A DNA stretch of 64,000 nt from Crossaster papposus (taxonomy: Eukaryota; Echinodermata; Asteroidea; Velatida; Solasteridae), in assembly GCA_037893245.1 (NCBI GenBank), contig JBAIAA010000606.1, forward strand, positions 992,001-1,056,000, written 5' to 3'. The translations under genes and the position numbers were made by a program. The notes under the pieces are model-generated. The model was not told the DNA's origin and made no database searches. It worked only from the letters and a program-made list of their open reading frames with translations. Every line of letters begins with the position of its first letter. The stretch's first letter is position 1. Positions 1 to 11,932 of the stretch are shown one piece after another.

Positions 1-3000
1 CAAAATTAGCAATTTGACCCTGGGCATGCTTTGTTAGTATTTTATTTCGATTTTCTGAAAATGTTAACGTTAACACACGCGTTTCAAATTCGTCATAGGT
101 TTGTACACACAATCCCCGCCCACAAATAAGGGCATGAAGGAAAGCATGCCCCGGGAAGGGGCTGGGTGTTAGGAGATAGAGGGGGGGCCTCCAGGAATGG
201 CAAAATTAGCAATTTGACCCGGGGTATGCTTTGTTAGTATTTTATTTCGATTTTCTGAAAATTGTAACGTTAACACACGCGTTTCAAATTCGCCATAGGT
301 TTGTGCACACAATCCCCGCCCACAAATAAGGGCATGAAGGAAAGCATGCCCCGGGAAGGGGCTGGGTGTTAGGAGATAGAGGGGGGCCTCCAGGAATGGC
401 AAAATTAGCAATTTGACCCGGGGCATGCTTTGTTAGTATCTTATTTCGATTTTCTGAAAATGTTAACGTTAACACACGCGTTTCAAATTCGCCATAGGTT
501 TGTGCACACAATCCCCGCCCACAAATAAGGGCATGAAGGAAAGCATGCCCCGGGAAGGGGCTGGGTGTTAGGAGATAGAGGGGGGGCCTCCAGGAATGGC
601 AACATTAACAATTTGACCCGGGGCATGCTTTGTTAGTATTTTATTTCGATTTTCTGAAAATGTTAACGTTAACACACGCGTTTCAAATTTGCCATAGGTT
701 TGTGCACACAATCCCCGCCCACAAATAAGGGCATGAAGGAAAGCATGCCCCGGGAAGGGGCTGGGTGTTAGGAGATAGAGGGGGGCCTCCAGGAATGGCA
801 AAATTTGCAATTTGACCCGGGGCATGCTTTGTTAGTATTTTATTTCGATTTTCTGAAAATGTTAACGTTAACACACGCGTTTCAAATTCGCCATAGGTTT
901 GTGCACACAATCCCCGCCCACAAATAAGGGCATGAAGGAAAGCATGCCCCGGGAAGGGGCTGGGTGTTAGGAGATAGAGGGGGGCCTCCAGGAATGGCAA
1001 AATTAGCAATTTGACCCGGGGCATGCTTTGTTAGTATTTTATTTCGATTTTCTGAAAATGTTAACGTTAACACACGCGTTTCAAATTCGCCATAGGTTTG
1101 TGCACACAATCCCCGCCCACAAATAAGGGCATGAAGGAAAGCATGCCCCGGGAAGAGGCTGGGTGTTAGGAGATAGAGGGGGGCCTCCAGGAATGGCAAA
1201 ATTTGCAATTTGACCCGGGGCATGCTTTGTTAGTATTTTATTTCGATTTTCTGTAAATTGTAACGTTAACACACGCGTTTCAAATTCGCCATAGGTTTGT
1301 GCACACAATCCCTGCCCACAAATAAGGGCATGAAGGAAAGCATGCCCCGGGAAGGGGCTGGGTGTTAGGAGATAGAGGGGGGCCTCCAGGAATGGCAAAA
1401 TTAGCAATTTGACCCGGGGCATGCTTTGTTAGTATTTTATTTCGATTTTCTGAACATTTTAACGTTAACACACGCGTTTCAAATTCGCCATAGGTTTGTG
1501 CACACAATCCCCGCCCACAAATAAGGGCATGAAGGAAAGCATGCCCCGGGAAGGGGCTGGGTGTTAGGAGATAGAGGGGGGCCTCCAGGAATGGCAAAAT
1601 TAGCAATTTGACCCGGGGCATGCTTTGTTAGTATTTTATTTCGATTTTCTGAAAATGTTAACGTTAACACACGCGTTTCAAATTCGCCATAGGTTTGTGC
1701 ACACAATCCCCGCCCACAAATAAGGGCATGAAGGAAAGCATGCCCCGGGAAGGGGCTGGGTGTTAGGAGATAGAGGGGGGCCTCCAGGAATGGCAAAATT
1801 TGCAATTTGACCCGGGGCATGCTTTGTTAGTATTTTATTTCGATTTTCTGAAAATGTTAACGTTAACACACGCGTTTCAAATTCGCCATAGGTTTGTGCA
1901 CACAATCCCCGCCCACAAATAAGGGCATGAAGGAAAGCATGCCCCGGGAAGGGGCTGGGTGTTAGGAGATAGAGGGGGGCCTCCAGGAATGGCAAAATTT
2001 GCAATTTGACCCGGGGCATGCTTTGTTAGTATTTTATTTCGATTTTCTGTAAATTGTAACGTTAACACACGCGTTTCAAATTCGCCATAGGTTTGTGCAC
2101 AAAATCCCTGCCCACAAATAAGGGCATGAAGGAAAGCATGCCCCGGGAAGGGGCTGGGTGTTAGGAGATAGAGGGGGGCCTCCAGGAATGGCAAAATTAG
2201 CAATTTGACCCGGGGCATGCTTTGTTAGTATTTTATTTCGATTTTCTGAACATTTTAACGTTAACACACGCGTTTCAAATTCGCCATAGGTTTGTGCACA
2301 CAATCCCCGCCCACAAATAAGGGCATGAAGGAAAGCATGCCCCGGGAAGGGGCTGGGTGTTAGGAGATAGAGGGGGGCCTCCAGGAATGGCAAAATTAGC
2401 AATTTGACCCTGGGCATGCTTTGTTAGTATTTTATTTCGATTTTCTGAAAATGTTAACGTTAACACACGCGTTTCAAATTCGTCATAGGTTTGTACACAC
2501 AATCCCCGCCCACAAATAAGGGCATGAAGGAAAGCATGCCCCGGGAAGGGGCTGGGTGTTAGGAGATAGAGGGGGGGCCTCCAGGAATGGCAAAATTAGC
2601 AATTTGACCCGGGGTATGCTTTGTTAGTATTTTATTTCGATTTTCTGAAAATTGTAACGTTAACACACGCGTTTCAAATTCGCCATAGGTTTGTGCACAC
2701 AATCCCCGCCCACAAATAAGGGCATGAAGGAAAGCATGCCCCGGGAAGGGGCTGGGTGTTAGGAGATAGAGGGGGGCCTCCAGGAATGGCAAAATTAGCA
2801 ATTTGACCCGGGGCATGCTTTGTTAGTATCTTATTTCGATTTTCTGAAAATGTTAACGTTAACACACGCGTTTCAAATTCGCCATAGGTTTGTGCACACA
2901 ATCCCCGCCCACAAATAAGGGCATGAAGGAAAGCATGCCCCGGGAAGGGGCTGGGTGTTAGGAGATAGAGGGGGGGGCCTCCAGGAATGGCAACATTAAC

Positions 3001-4780
3001 AATTTGACCCGGGGCATGCTTTGTTAGTATTTTATTTCGATTTTCTGAAAATGTTAACGTTAACACACGCGTTTCAAATTTGCCATAGGTTTGTGCACAC
3101 AATCCCCGCCCACAAATAAGGGCATGAAGGAAAGCATGCCCCGGGAAGGGGCTGGGTGTTAGGAGATAGAGGGGGGCCTCCAGGAATGGCAAAATTTGCA
3201 ATTTGACCCGGGGCATGCTTTGTTAGTATTTTATTTCGATTTTCTGAAAATGTTAACGTTAACACACGCGTTTCAAATTCGCCATAGGTTTGTGCACACA
3301 ATCCCCGCCCACAAATAAGGGCATGAAGGAAAGCATGCCCCGGGAAGGGGCTGGGTGTTAGGAGATAGAGGGGGGCCTCCAGGAATGGCAAAATTAGCAA
3401 TTTGACCCGGGGCATGCTTTGTTAGTATTTTATTTCGATTTTCTGAAAATGTTAACGTTAACACACGCGTTTCAAATTCGCCATAGGTTTGTGCACACAA
3501 TCCCCGCCCACAAATAAGGGCATGAAGGAAAGCATGCCCCGGGAAGAGGCTGGGTGTTAGGAGATAGAGGGGGGCCTCCAGGAATGGCAAAATTTGCAAT
3601 TTGACCCGGGGCATGCTTTGTTAGTATTTTATTTCGATTTTCTGTAAATTGTAACGTTAACACACGCGTTTCAAATTCGCCATAGGTTTGTGCACACAAT
3701 CCCTGCCCACAAATAAGGGCATGAAGGAAAGCATGCCCCGGGAAGGGGCTGGGTGTTAGGAGATAGAGGGGGGCCTCCAGGAATGGCAAAATTAGCAATT
3801 TGACCCGGGGCATGCTTTGTTAGTATTTTATTTCGATTTTCTGAACATTTTAACGTTAACACACGCGTTTCAAATTCGCCATAGGTTTGTGCACACAATC
3901 CCCGCCCACAAATAAGGGCATGAAGGAAAGCATGCCCCGGGAAGGGGCTGGGTGTTAGGAGATAGAGGGGGGCCTCCAGGAATGGCAAAATTAGCAATTT
4001 GACCCGGGGCATGCTTTGTTAGTATTTTATTTCGATTTTCTGAAAATGTTAACGTTAACACACGCGTTTCAAATTCGCCATAGGTTTGTGCACACAATCC
4101 CCGCCCACAAATAAGGGCATGAAGGAAAGCATGCCCCGGGAAGGGGCTGAGTGTTAGGAGATAGAGGGGGGCCTCCAGGAATGGCAAAATTTGCAATTTG
4201 ACCCGGGGCATGCTTTGTTAGTATTTTATTTCGATTTTCTGAAAATGTTAACGTTAACACACGCGTTTCAAATTCGCCATAGGTTTGTGCACACAATCCC
4301 CGCCCACAAATAAGGGCATGAAGGAAAGCATGCCCCGGGAAGGGGCTGGGTGTTAGGAGATAGAGGGGGGCCTCCAGGAATGGCAAAATTTGCAATTTGA
4401 CCCGGGGCATGCTTTGTTAGTATTTTATTTCGATTTTCTGTAAATTGTAACGTTAACACACGCGTTTCAAATTCGCCATAGGTTTGTGCACAAAATCCCT
4501 GCCCACAAATAAGGGCATGAAGGAAAGCATGCCCCGGGAAGGGGCTGGGTGTTAGGAGATAGAGGGGGGCCTCCAGGAATGGCAAAATTAGCAATTTGAC
4601 CCGGGGCATGCTTTGTTAGTATTTTATTTCGATTTTCTGAACATTTTAACGTTAACACACGCGTTTCAAATTCGCCATAGGTTTGTGCACACAATCCCCG
4701 CCCACAAATAAGGGCATGAAGGAAAGCATGCCCCGGGAAGGGGCTGGGTGTTAGGAGATAGAGGGGGGCCTCCAGGAATG
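1..4780. repeat. 12-monomer higher-order repeat, two copies (period 2390-2391 bp)
   Basis: The sequence from position 1 recurs from 2391 with the same unit-specific variants in the same order: ACCCTGGGC at the first unit, GGGGTATGC in the next, TAGTATCTTATTT, the AACATTAAC unit, then the TGTAAATTGTAACG and GAACATTTTAACG units. The offset is 2390 up to about 2970 and 2391 after it, because one G run there has gained a base. After about 4790 the correspondence ends. This is a classic HOR made by block amplification rather than single-unit amplification. Confidence 0.9.
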
Positions 4781-5576
4781 GCAAAATTAGCAATTTGACC
4801 CGGGGCATGCTTTGTTAGTATTTTATTTCGATTTTCTGAAAATGTTAACGTTAACACACGCGTTTCAAATTCGCCATAGGTTTGTGCACACAATCCCCGC
4901 CCACAAATAAGGGCATGAAGGAAAGCATGCCCCGGGAAGGGGCTGGGTGTTAGGAGATAGAGGGGGGGCCTCCAGGAATGGCAACATTAACAATTTGACC
5001 CGGGGCATGCTTTGTTAGTATTTTATTTCGATTTTCTGAAAATGTTAACGTTAACACACGCGTTTCAAATTTGCCATAGGTTTGTGCACACAATCCCCGC
5101 CCACAAATAAGGGAATGAAGGAAAGCATGCCCCGGGAAGGGGTTGGGTGTTAGGAGATAGAGGGGGGCCTCCAGGAATGGCAAAATTAGCAATTTGACCC
5201 GGGGCATGCTTTGTTAGTATTTTATTTCGATTTTCTGAAAATGTTAACGTTAACACACGCGTTTCAAATTCGCCATAGGTTTGTGTACACAATCCCCGCC
5301 CACGAATAAGGGCATGAAGGAAAGCATGCCCCGGGAAGGGGCTGGGTGTTAGGAGATAGAGGGGGGCCTCCAGGAATGGCAAAATTAGCAATTTGACCCG
5401 GGGCATGCTTTGTTAGTATTATATTTCGATTTTCTGTACATTTTAACGTTAACACACGCGTTTCAAATTCGCCATAGGTTTGTGCACACAATCCCCGCCC
5501 ACAAATAAGGGCATGAAGGAAAGCATGCCCCGGGAAGGGGCTGGGTGTTAGGAGATAGAGGGGGGCCTCCAGGAAT

Positions 5577-5775
5577 GGCAAAATTAGCAATTTGACCCGG
5601 GGCATGCTTTGTTAGTATTTTATTTCGATTTTCTGAAAATGTTAACGTTAACACACGCGTTTCAAATTCGCCATAGGTTTGTGCACACAATCCCCGCCCA
5701 CAAATAAGGGCATGAAGGAAAGCATGCCCCGGGAAGGGGCTGGGTGTTAGGAGATAGAGGGGGGCCTCCAGGAAT
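5577..5775. repeat. Representative satellite monomer (199 bp)
   Basis: This unit is close to the consensus and serves here as a reference. It contains CCCGGGGCATGCTTT at 5596-5610 and its exact reverse complement at 5719-5733, so every monomer carries a perfect 15-bp inverted repeat. The arm at 5719-5733 can also pair with the next unit's arm at 5795-5809, across a 61-base loop. A 14-bp palindrome lies at 5640-5653. A four-run G tract lies at 5731-5764 (runs of 3, 4, 3 and 6 G, loops of 2, 2 and 14). About eight CpG sites are present. Both transposon types in the window entered at the positions equivalent to 5727-5736. Confidence 0.9.
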
Positions 5776-8314
5776 GGCAAAATTAGCAATTTGACCCGGG
5801 GCATGCTTTGTTAGTATTTTATTTCGATTTTCTGTACATTTTAACGTTAACACACGCGTTTCAAATTTGCCATAGGTTTGTGCACACAATCCCCGCCCAC
5901 AAATAAGGGCATGAAGGAAAGCATGCCCCGGGAAGGGGCTGGGTGTTAGGAGATAGAGGGGGGCCTCCAGGAATGGCAAAATTAGCAATTTGACCCGGGG
6001 CATGCTTTGTTAGTATTTTATTTCGATTTTCTGAACATTTTAACGTTAACACACGCGTTTCAAATTCGCCATAGGTTTGTGCACACAATCCCCGCCCACA
6101 AATAAGGGCATGGAGGAAAGCATGCCCCGGGAAGGGGCTGGGTGTTAGGAGATAGAGGGGGGCCTCCAGGAATGGCAAAATTAGCAATTTGACCCGGGGC
6201 ATGCTTTGTTAGTATTTTATTTCGATTTTCTGAAAATGTTAACGTTAACACACGCGTTTCAAATTCGCCATAGGTTTGTGCACACAATCCCCGCCCACAA
6301 ATAAGGGCATGAAGGAAAGCATGCCCCGGGAAGGGGCTGGGTGTTAGGAGATAGAGGGGGGCCTCCAGCAATGGCAAAATTAGCAATTTGACCCGGGGCA
6401 TGCTTTGTTAGTATTTTATTTCGATTTTCTGAAAATTGTAACGTTAACACACGCGTTTCAAATTCGCCATAGGTTTGTGCACACAATCCCCGCCCACAAA
6501 TAAGGGCATGAAGGAAAGCATGCCCCGGGAAGGGGCTGGGTGTCAGGAGATACAGGGGGGCCTCCAGGAATGGCAAAATTAGCAATTTGACCCGGGGCAT
6601 GCTTTGTTAGTATTTTATTTTGATTTTCTGAAAATGTTAACGTTAACACACGCGTTTCAAATTCGCCATAGGTTTGTGCACACAATCCCTGCCCACAAAT
6701 AAGGGCATGAAGGAAAGCATGCCCCGGGAAGGGGCTGGGTGTTAGGAGATAGAGGGGGGCCTCCAGGAATGGCAAAATTATCAATTTGACCCGGGGCATG
6801 CTTTGTTAGTATTTTATTTCGATTTTCTGAACATTTTAACGTTAACACACGCGTTTCAAATTCGCCATAGGTTTGTGCACACAATCCCCGCCCACAAATA
6901 AGGGCATGAAGGAAAGCATGCCCCGGGAAGGGGCTGGGTGTTAGGAGATAGAGGGGGGCCTCCAGGAATGGCAAAATTAGCAATTTGACCCGGGGCATGC
7001 TTTGTTAGTATTTTATTTCGATTTTCTGAAAATTTTAACGTTAACACACGCGTTTCAAATTCGCCATAGGTTTGTGCACACAATCCCCGCCCACAAATAA
7101 GGGCATGAAGGAAAGCATGCCCCGGGAAGGGGCTGGGTGTTAGGAGATAGAGGGGGGGCCTCCAGGAATGGCAAAATTAACAATTTGACCCGGGGCATGC
7201 TTTGTTAGTATTTTATTTCGATTTTCTGAAAATGTTAACGTTAACACACGCGTTTCAAATTCGCCATAGGTTTGTGTACACAATCCCCGCCCACAAATAA
7301 GGGCATGAAGGAAAGCATGCCCCGGGAAGGGGCTGGGTGTTAGGAGATAGAGGGGGGCCTCCAGGAATGGCAAAATTAGCAATTTGACCCGGGGCATGCT
7401 TTGTAAGTATTTTATTTCGATTTTCTGTAAATTGTAACGTTAACACACGCGTTTCAAATTCGCCATAGGTTTGTGCACAAAATCCCTGCCCACAAATAAG
7501 GGCATGAAGGAAAGCATGCCCCGGGAAGGGGCTGGGTGTTAGGAGATAGAGGGGGGCCTCCAGGAATGGCATAATTAGCAATTTGACCTGGGGCATGCTT
7601 TGTTAGTATTTTATTTCGATTTTCTGAACATTTTAACGTTAACACACGCGTTTCAAATTCGCCATAGGTTTGTGCACACAATCCCCGCCCACAAATAAGG
7701 GCATGAAGGAAAGCATGCCCCGGGAAGGGGCTGGGTGTTAGGAGATAGAGGGGGGCCTCCAGGAATGGCAAAATTAGCAATTTGACCCGGGGCATGCTTT
7801 GTTAGTATTTTATTTCGATTTTCTGAAAATGTTAACGTTAACACACGCGTTTCAAATTCGCCATAGGTTTGTGCACACAATCCCCGCCCACAAATAAGGG
7901 CATGAAGGAAAACATGCCCCGGGAAGGGGCTGGGTGTTAGGAGATAGAGGGGGGCCTCCAGGAATGGCAAAATTTGCAATTTGACCCGGGGCATGCTTTG
8001 TTAGTATTTTATTTCGATTTTCTGAAAATGTTAACGTTAACACACGCGTTTCAAATTCGCCATAGGTTTGTGCACACAATCCCCGCCCACAAATAAGGGC
8101 ATGAAGGAAAGCATGCCCCGGGAAGGGGCTGGGTGTTAGGAGATAGAGGGGGGCCTCCAGGAATGGCAAAATTTGCAATTTGACCCGGGGCATGCTTTGT
8201 TAGTATTTTATTTCGACTTTCTGAAAATGTTAACGTTAACACACGCGTTTCAAATTCGCCATAGGTTTGTGCACACAATCCCCGCCCACAAATAAGGGCA
8301 TGAAGGAAAGCATG

Positions 8315-8322
8315 CCCCGGGA
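8315..8322. other. Left target-site duplication of 419-bp element, copy 1
   Basis: CCCCGGGA precedes the element and is repeated directly after it at 8742-8749. Undisturbed monomers carry it once, followed by AGGGGCTGGG. If the final C is given to the element the duplication is 7 bp; 8 bp fits hAT-type and P-type integration. Confidence 0.85.
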
Positions 8323-8382
8323 GCGTGATTTTTTTTCCCAACATGGTAAAGGCCAATTATCATAACTGGGCGTGTCTAGACC
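8323..8382. repeat. Left imperfect terminal inverted repeat of 419-bp element, copy 1
   Basis: Pairs with the inverse of 8690-8741. Outer match GCG(T/C)GA..TTTTCCC, inner match TGGGCGT(G/T)TCTA(G/T)ACC, with several mismatches and small gaps between. The divergence of the arms suggests the element family is not freshly made, although the two copies here are nearly identical. Confidence 0.7.
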
Positions 8383-8481
8383 ACACTGAATGGAAGACAC
8401 TTAGGTTCTTAGAACCTTGCTTCCCCTCAAATTAAACTCATCCCATAATAAACTTACAATACAAAAATAGTCAATGAAAAA

Positions 8482-8575
8482 TGAGCACAATCGAACCCAT
8501 GAGAACTCGAACCCCAATCTTACGATCTATAACCTAACCCATTATCTACTTGGCTACTGGGAGAGGTCGACAGAA
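8482..8575 (-). other. tRNA-derived region (A-box and B-box-like) in 419-bp element, copy 1
   Basis: Read on the minus strand this stretch contains TAGCCAAGTAGATAATGG, close to a tRNA D-arm / RNA polymerase III A box. About 30 bases later comes GGTTCGAGTTC, close to the T-arm B box (GGTTCGANNCC). A second GGTTCGATT follows shortly after. A TGGGG / TCTCA T-stem with G-U pairs can be drawn around TTCGAGT. The acceptor and anticodon stems do not pair well, so it is not a working tRNA gene. It looks like the polymerase III promoter remnant of a tRNA-derived SINE, or a tRNA captured by a MITE. Confidence 0.6.
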
Positions 8576-8689
8576 GCCGTTTTTCTAAGTGCTTTAATGT
8601 ACCTCTGGCCCACGTGTAACTAGTCGACTGAGCAATAACAATATATTTTAGTATTATTGTTGAAACTACTGAATAATCATGACGCGAGG

Positions 8690-8741
8690 GGTATAGAAAC
8701 GCCCATTTACCCTTTCCCATAGTGGGGAAAATAATTTCGCG
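8690..8741. repeat. Right imperfect terminal inverted repeat of 419-bp element, copy 1
   Basis: Inverse partner of 8323-8382, ending GGGGAAAATAATTTCGCG. The duplicated target CCCCGGGA follows at 8742-8749. Confidence 0.7.
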
Positions 8742-11700
8742 CCCCGGGAAGGGGCTGGGTGTTAGGAGATAGAGGGGGGCCTCCAGGAATGGCAAAATTA
8801 GCAATTTGACCCGGGGCATGCTTTGCTAGTATTTTATTTCGATTTTCTGAAAATGTTAACGTTAACACACGCGTTTCAAATTCGCCATACGTTTGTGCAC
8901 ACAATCCCCGCCCACAAATAAGGGCATGAAGGAAAGCATGCCCCGGGAAGGGGCTGGGTGTTAGGAGATAGAGGGGGGCCTCCAGGAATGGCAAAATTTG
9001 CAATTTGACCCGGGGCATGCTTTGTTAGTATTTTATTTCGATTTTCTGTAAATTGTAACGTTAACACACGCGTTTCAAATTCGCCATAGGTTTGTGCACA
9101 AAATCCCTGCCCACAAATAAGGGCATGAAGGAAAGCATGCCCCGGGAAGGGGCTGGGTGTTAGGAGATAGAGGGGGGCCTCCAGGAATGGCAAAATTAGC
9201 AATTTGACCCGGGGCATGCTTTGTTAGTATTTTATTTCGATTTTCTGAACATTTTAACGCACACGCGTTTCAAATTCGCCATAGGTTTGTGCACACAATC
9301 CCCGCCCACAAATAAGGGCATGAAGGAAAGCATGCCCCGGGAAGGGGCTGGGTGTTAGGAGATAGAGGGGGGCCTCCAGGAATGGCAAAATTAGCAATTT
9401 GACCCGGGGCATGCTTTGTTAGTATTTTATTTCGATTTTCTGAAAATGTTAACGTTAACACACGCGTTTCAAATTCGCCATAGGTTTGTGCACACAATCC
9501 CCGCCCACAAATAAGGGCATGAAGGAAAGCATGCCCCGGGAAGGGGCTGGGTGTTAGGAGATAGAGGGGGGCCCCCAGGAATGGCAAAATTTGCAATTTG
9601 ACCCGGGGCATGCTTTGTTAGTATTTTATTTCGATTTTCTGAAAATGTTAACGTTAACACACGCGTTTCAAATTCGCCATAGGTTTGTGCACACAATCCC
9701 CGCCCACAAATAAGGGCATGAAGGAAAGCATGCCCCGGGAAGGGGCTGGGTGTTAGGAGATAGAGGGGGGCCTCCAGGAATGGCAAAATTTGCAATTTGA
9801 CCCGGGGCATGCTTTGTTAGTATTTTATTTCGATTTTCTGTAAATTGTAACGTTAACACACGCGTTTCAAATTCGCCATAGGTTTGTGCACAAAATCCCT
9901 GCCCACAAATAAGGGCATGAAGGAAAGCATGCCCCGGGAAGGGGCTGGGTGTTAGGAGATAGAGGGGGGCCTCCAGGAATGGCAAAATTAGCAATTTGAC
10001 CCGGGGCATGCTTTGTTAGTATTTTATTTCGATTTTCTGAACATTTTAACGTTAACACACGCGTTTCAAATTCGCCATAGGTTTGTGCACACAATCCCCG
10101 CCCACAAATAAGGGCATGAAGGAAAGCATGCCACGGGAAGGGGCTGGGTGTTAGGAGATAGAGGGGGGCCTCCAGGAATGGCAAAATTAGCAATTTGACC
10201 CGGGGCATGCTTTGTTAGTATTTTATTTCGATTTTCTGAAAATGTTAACGTTAACACACGCGTTTCAAATTCGCCATAGGTTTGTGCACACAATCCCCGC
10301 CCACAAATAAGGGCATGAAGGAAAGCATGCTCCGGGAAGGGGCTGGGTGTTAGGAGATAGAGGGGGGGCCTCCAGGAATGGCAACATTAACAATTTGACC
10401 CGGGGCATGCTTTGTTAGTATTTTATTTCGATTTTCTGAAAATGTTAACGTTAACACACGCGTTTCAAATTTGCCATAGGTTTGTGCACACAATCCCCGC
10501 CCACAAATAAGGGAATGAAGGAAAGCATGCCCCGGGAAGGGGCTGGGTGTTAGGAGATAGAGGGGGGCCTCCAGGAATGGCAAAATTAGCAATTTGACCC
10601 GGGGCATGCTTTGTTAGTATTTTATTTCGATTTTCTGAAAATGTTAACGTTAACACACGCGTTTCAAATTCGCCATAGGTTTGTGTACACAATCCCCGCC
10701 CACAAATAAGGGCATGAAGGAAAGCATGCCCCGGGAAGGGGCTGGGTGTTAGGAGATAGAGGGGGGCCTCCAGGAATGGCAAAATTAGCAATTTGACCCG
10801 GGGCATGCTTTGTTAGTATTTTATTTCGATTTTCTGAAAATGTTAACGTTAACACACGCGTTTCAAATTCGCCATAGGTTTGTGCACACAATCCCCACCC
10901 ACAAATAAGGGCATGAAGGAAAGCATGCCCCGGGAAGGGGCTGGGTGTTAGGAGATAGAGGGGGGCCTCCAGGAATGGCAAAATTAGCAATTTGACCCGG
11001 GGCATGCTTTGTTAGTATTTTATTTCGATTTTCTTAAAATGTTAACGTTAACACACGCGTTTCAAATTCGCCATAGCTTTGTGTACACAATCCCCGCCCA
11101 CAAATAAGGGCATGAAGGAAAGCATGCCCCGGGAAGGGGCTGGGTGTTGGGAGATAGAGGGGGGCCTCCAGGAATGGCAAAATTAGCAATTTGACCCGGG
11201 GCATGCTTTGTTAGTATTTTATTTCGATTTTCTGAAAATGTTAACGTTAACACACGCGTTTCAAATTCGCCATAGGTTTGTGCACACAATCCCCGCCCAC
11301 AAATAAGGGCATGAAGAAAAGCATGCCCCGGGAAGGGGCTGGGTGTTAGGAGATAGAGGGGGGGCCTCCAGGAATGGCAAAATTTGCAATTTGACCCGGG
11401 GCATGCTTTGTTAGTATTTTATTTCGATTTTCTGAAAATTTTAACGTTAACACACGCGTTTCAAATTCGCCATAGGTTTGTGCACACAATCCCCGCCCAC
11501 AAATAAGGGCATGAAGGAAAGCATGCCCCGGGAAGGGGCTGGGTGTTAGGAGATAGAGGGGGGGCCTCCAGGAATGGCAAAATTTGCAATTTGACCCGGG
11601 GCATGCTTTGTTAGTATTTTATTTCGATTTTCTGAAAATGTTAACGTTAACACACGCGTTTCAAATTCGCCATAGGTTTGTGCACACAATCCCCGCCCAC

Positions 11701-11932
11701 AAATAAGGGCATGAAGGAAAGCATGCCCCGGGAAGGGGCTGGGTGTTAGGAGATAGAGGGGGGCCTCCAGGAATGGCAAAATTAGCAATTTGACCCGGGG
11801 CATGCTTTGTTAGTATTTTATTTCGATTTTCTGAAAATGTTAACGTTAACACACGCGTTTCAAATTCGCCATAGGTTTGTGCACACAACCCCCGCCCACA
11901 AATAAGGGCATGAAGGAAAGCATGCCCCGGGA
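8742..11932. repeat. 199-bp satellite array between the two 419-bp elements
   Basis: Sixteen monomers, starting with the right target duplication and ending just before the second element. Three units have 7-G runs. One unit near 9260 lacks four bases (TTAA) of the GTTAAC palindrome; that marker recurs near 12870 in the duplicated block. Nothing other than satellite is present. Confidence 0.95.
11925..11932. other. Left target-site duplication of 419-bp element, copy 2
   Basis: CCCCGGGA, repeated at 12352-12359, exactly as at copy 1. It was copied with the element by the 3.6-kb duplication rather than made by a second insertion. Confidence 0.8.

Larger units (their letters stand above)
1..8322. 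repeat. 199-bp satellite array, left segment
   Basis: Head-to-tail copies of a 199-bp monomer, about 42 units, continuing beyond the left edge of the window. Units differ by scattered substitutions and by the length of one G run (6 G in 199-bp units, 7 G in 200-bp units, 8 G near 2970). Counting from GGCAAAATTA, the monomer holds an AT-rich part (about 35-65), a 14-bp palindrome TGTTAACGTTAACA (64-77), a CpG-rich middle and a G-rich end (155-188). It has no spacer structure and no resemblance to rDNA or histone repeats. I do not recognise the satellite family. The long minus-strand frames in every unit are treated as non-coding, because 199 is not a multiple of 3 and the frame changes with each unit. 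Confidence 0.97.
8323..8741. mobile_element. 419-bp non-autonomous element with inverted ends and tRNA-like core, copy 1
   Basis: A 419-bp non-satellite insert in one monomer, flanked by the duplication CCCCGGGA. It begins GCGTGATTTTTTTTCCC and its other end, read inversely, begins GCGCGAAATTATTTTCCCC. The imperfect match continues inward to GGGCGTGTCTAGACC (left, ending 8382) against GGGCGTTTCTATACC (right, inverse, from 8690), giving inverted ends of about 52-60 bp. No open frame of transposase size is present, so it is non-autonomous. The core holds tRNA-like promoter boxes on the minus strand, as in tRNA-derived SINEs, but there is no A-rich or simple-repeat tail. It is best described as a MITE-like element with a tRNA-derived core, probably moved by an 8-bp-duplication transposase such as hAT. 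Family unknown. Confidence 0.8.

Noticed and set aside
1-8322. CRISPR-like or gene-cluster reading of the regular repeats
   Set aside because: There are no unique spacers between repeats and the full 199 bp is repeated. The context is eukaryotic.
8482-8575. Functional tRNA gene on the minus strand
   Set aside because: A-box and B-box-like motifs are present, but the acceptor and anticodon stems do not pair and no clear anticodon loop forms. It is kept as a tRNA-derived promoter remnant.
8323-8741. The 419-bp element as a non-autonomous derivative of the 6.2-kb transposon
   Set aside because: The ends (GCGTGATTTT against TAGTCCAGTC), duplication length (8 against 3) and internal sequence all differ.
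9255-9270. TTAA loss at 9260 and 12870 as a piggyBac-type footprint
   Set aside because: It is a simple 4-bp deletion inside the GTTAACGTTAAC palindrome, with no inserted sequence or duplicated target, and is shared by duplication.
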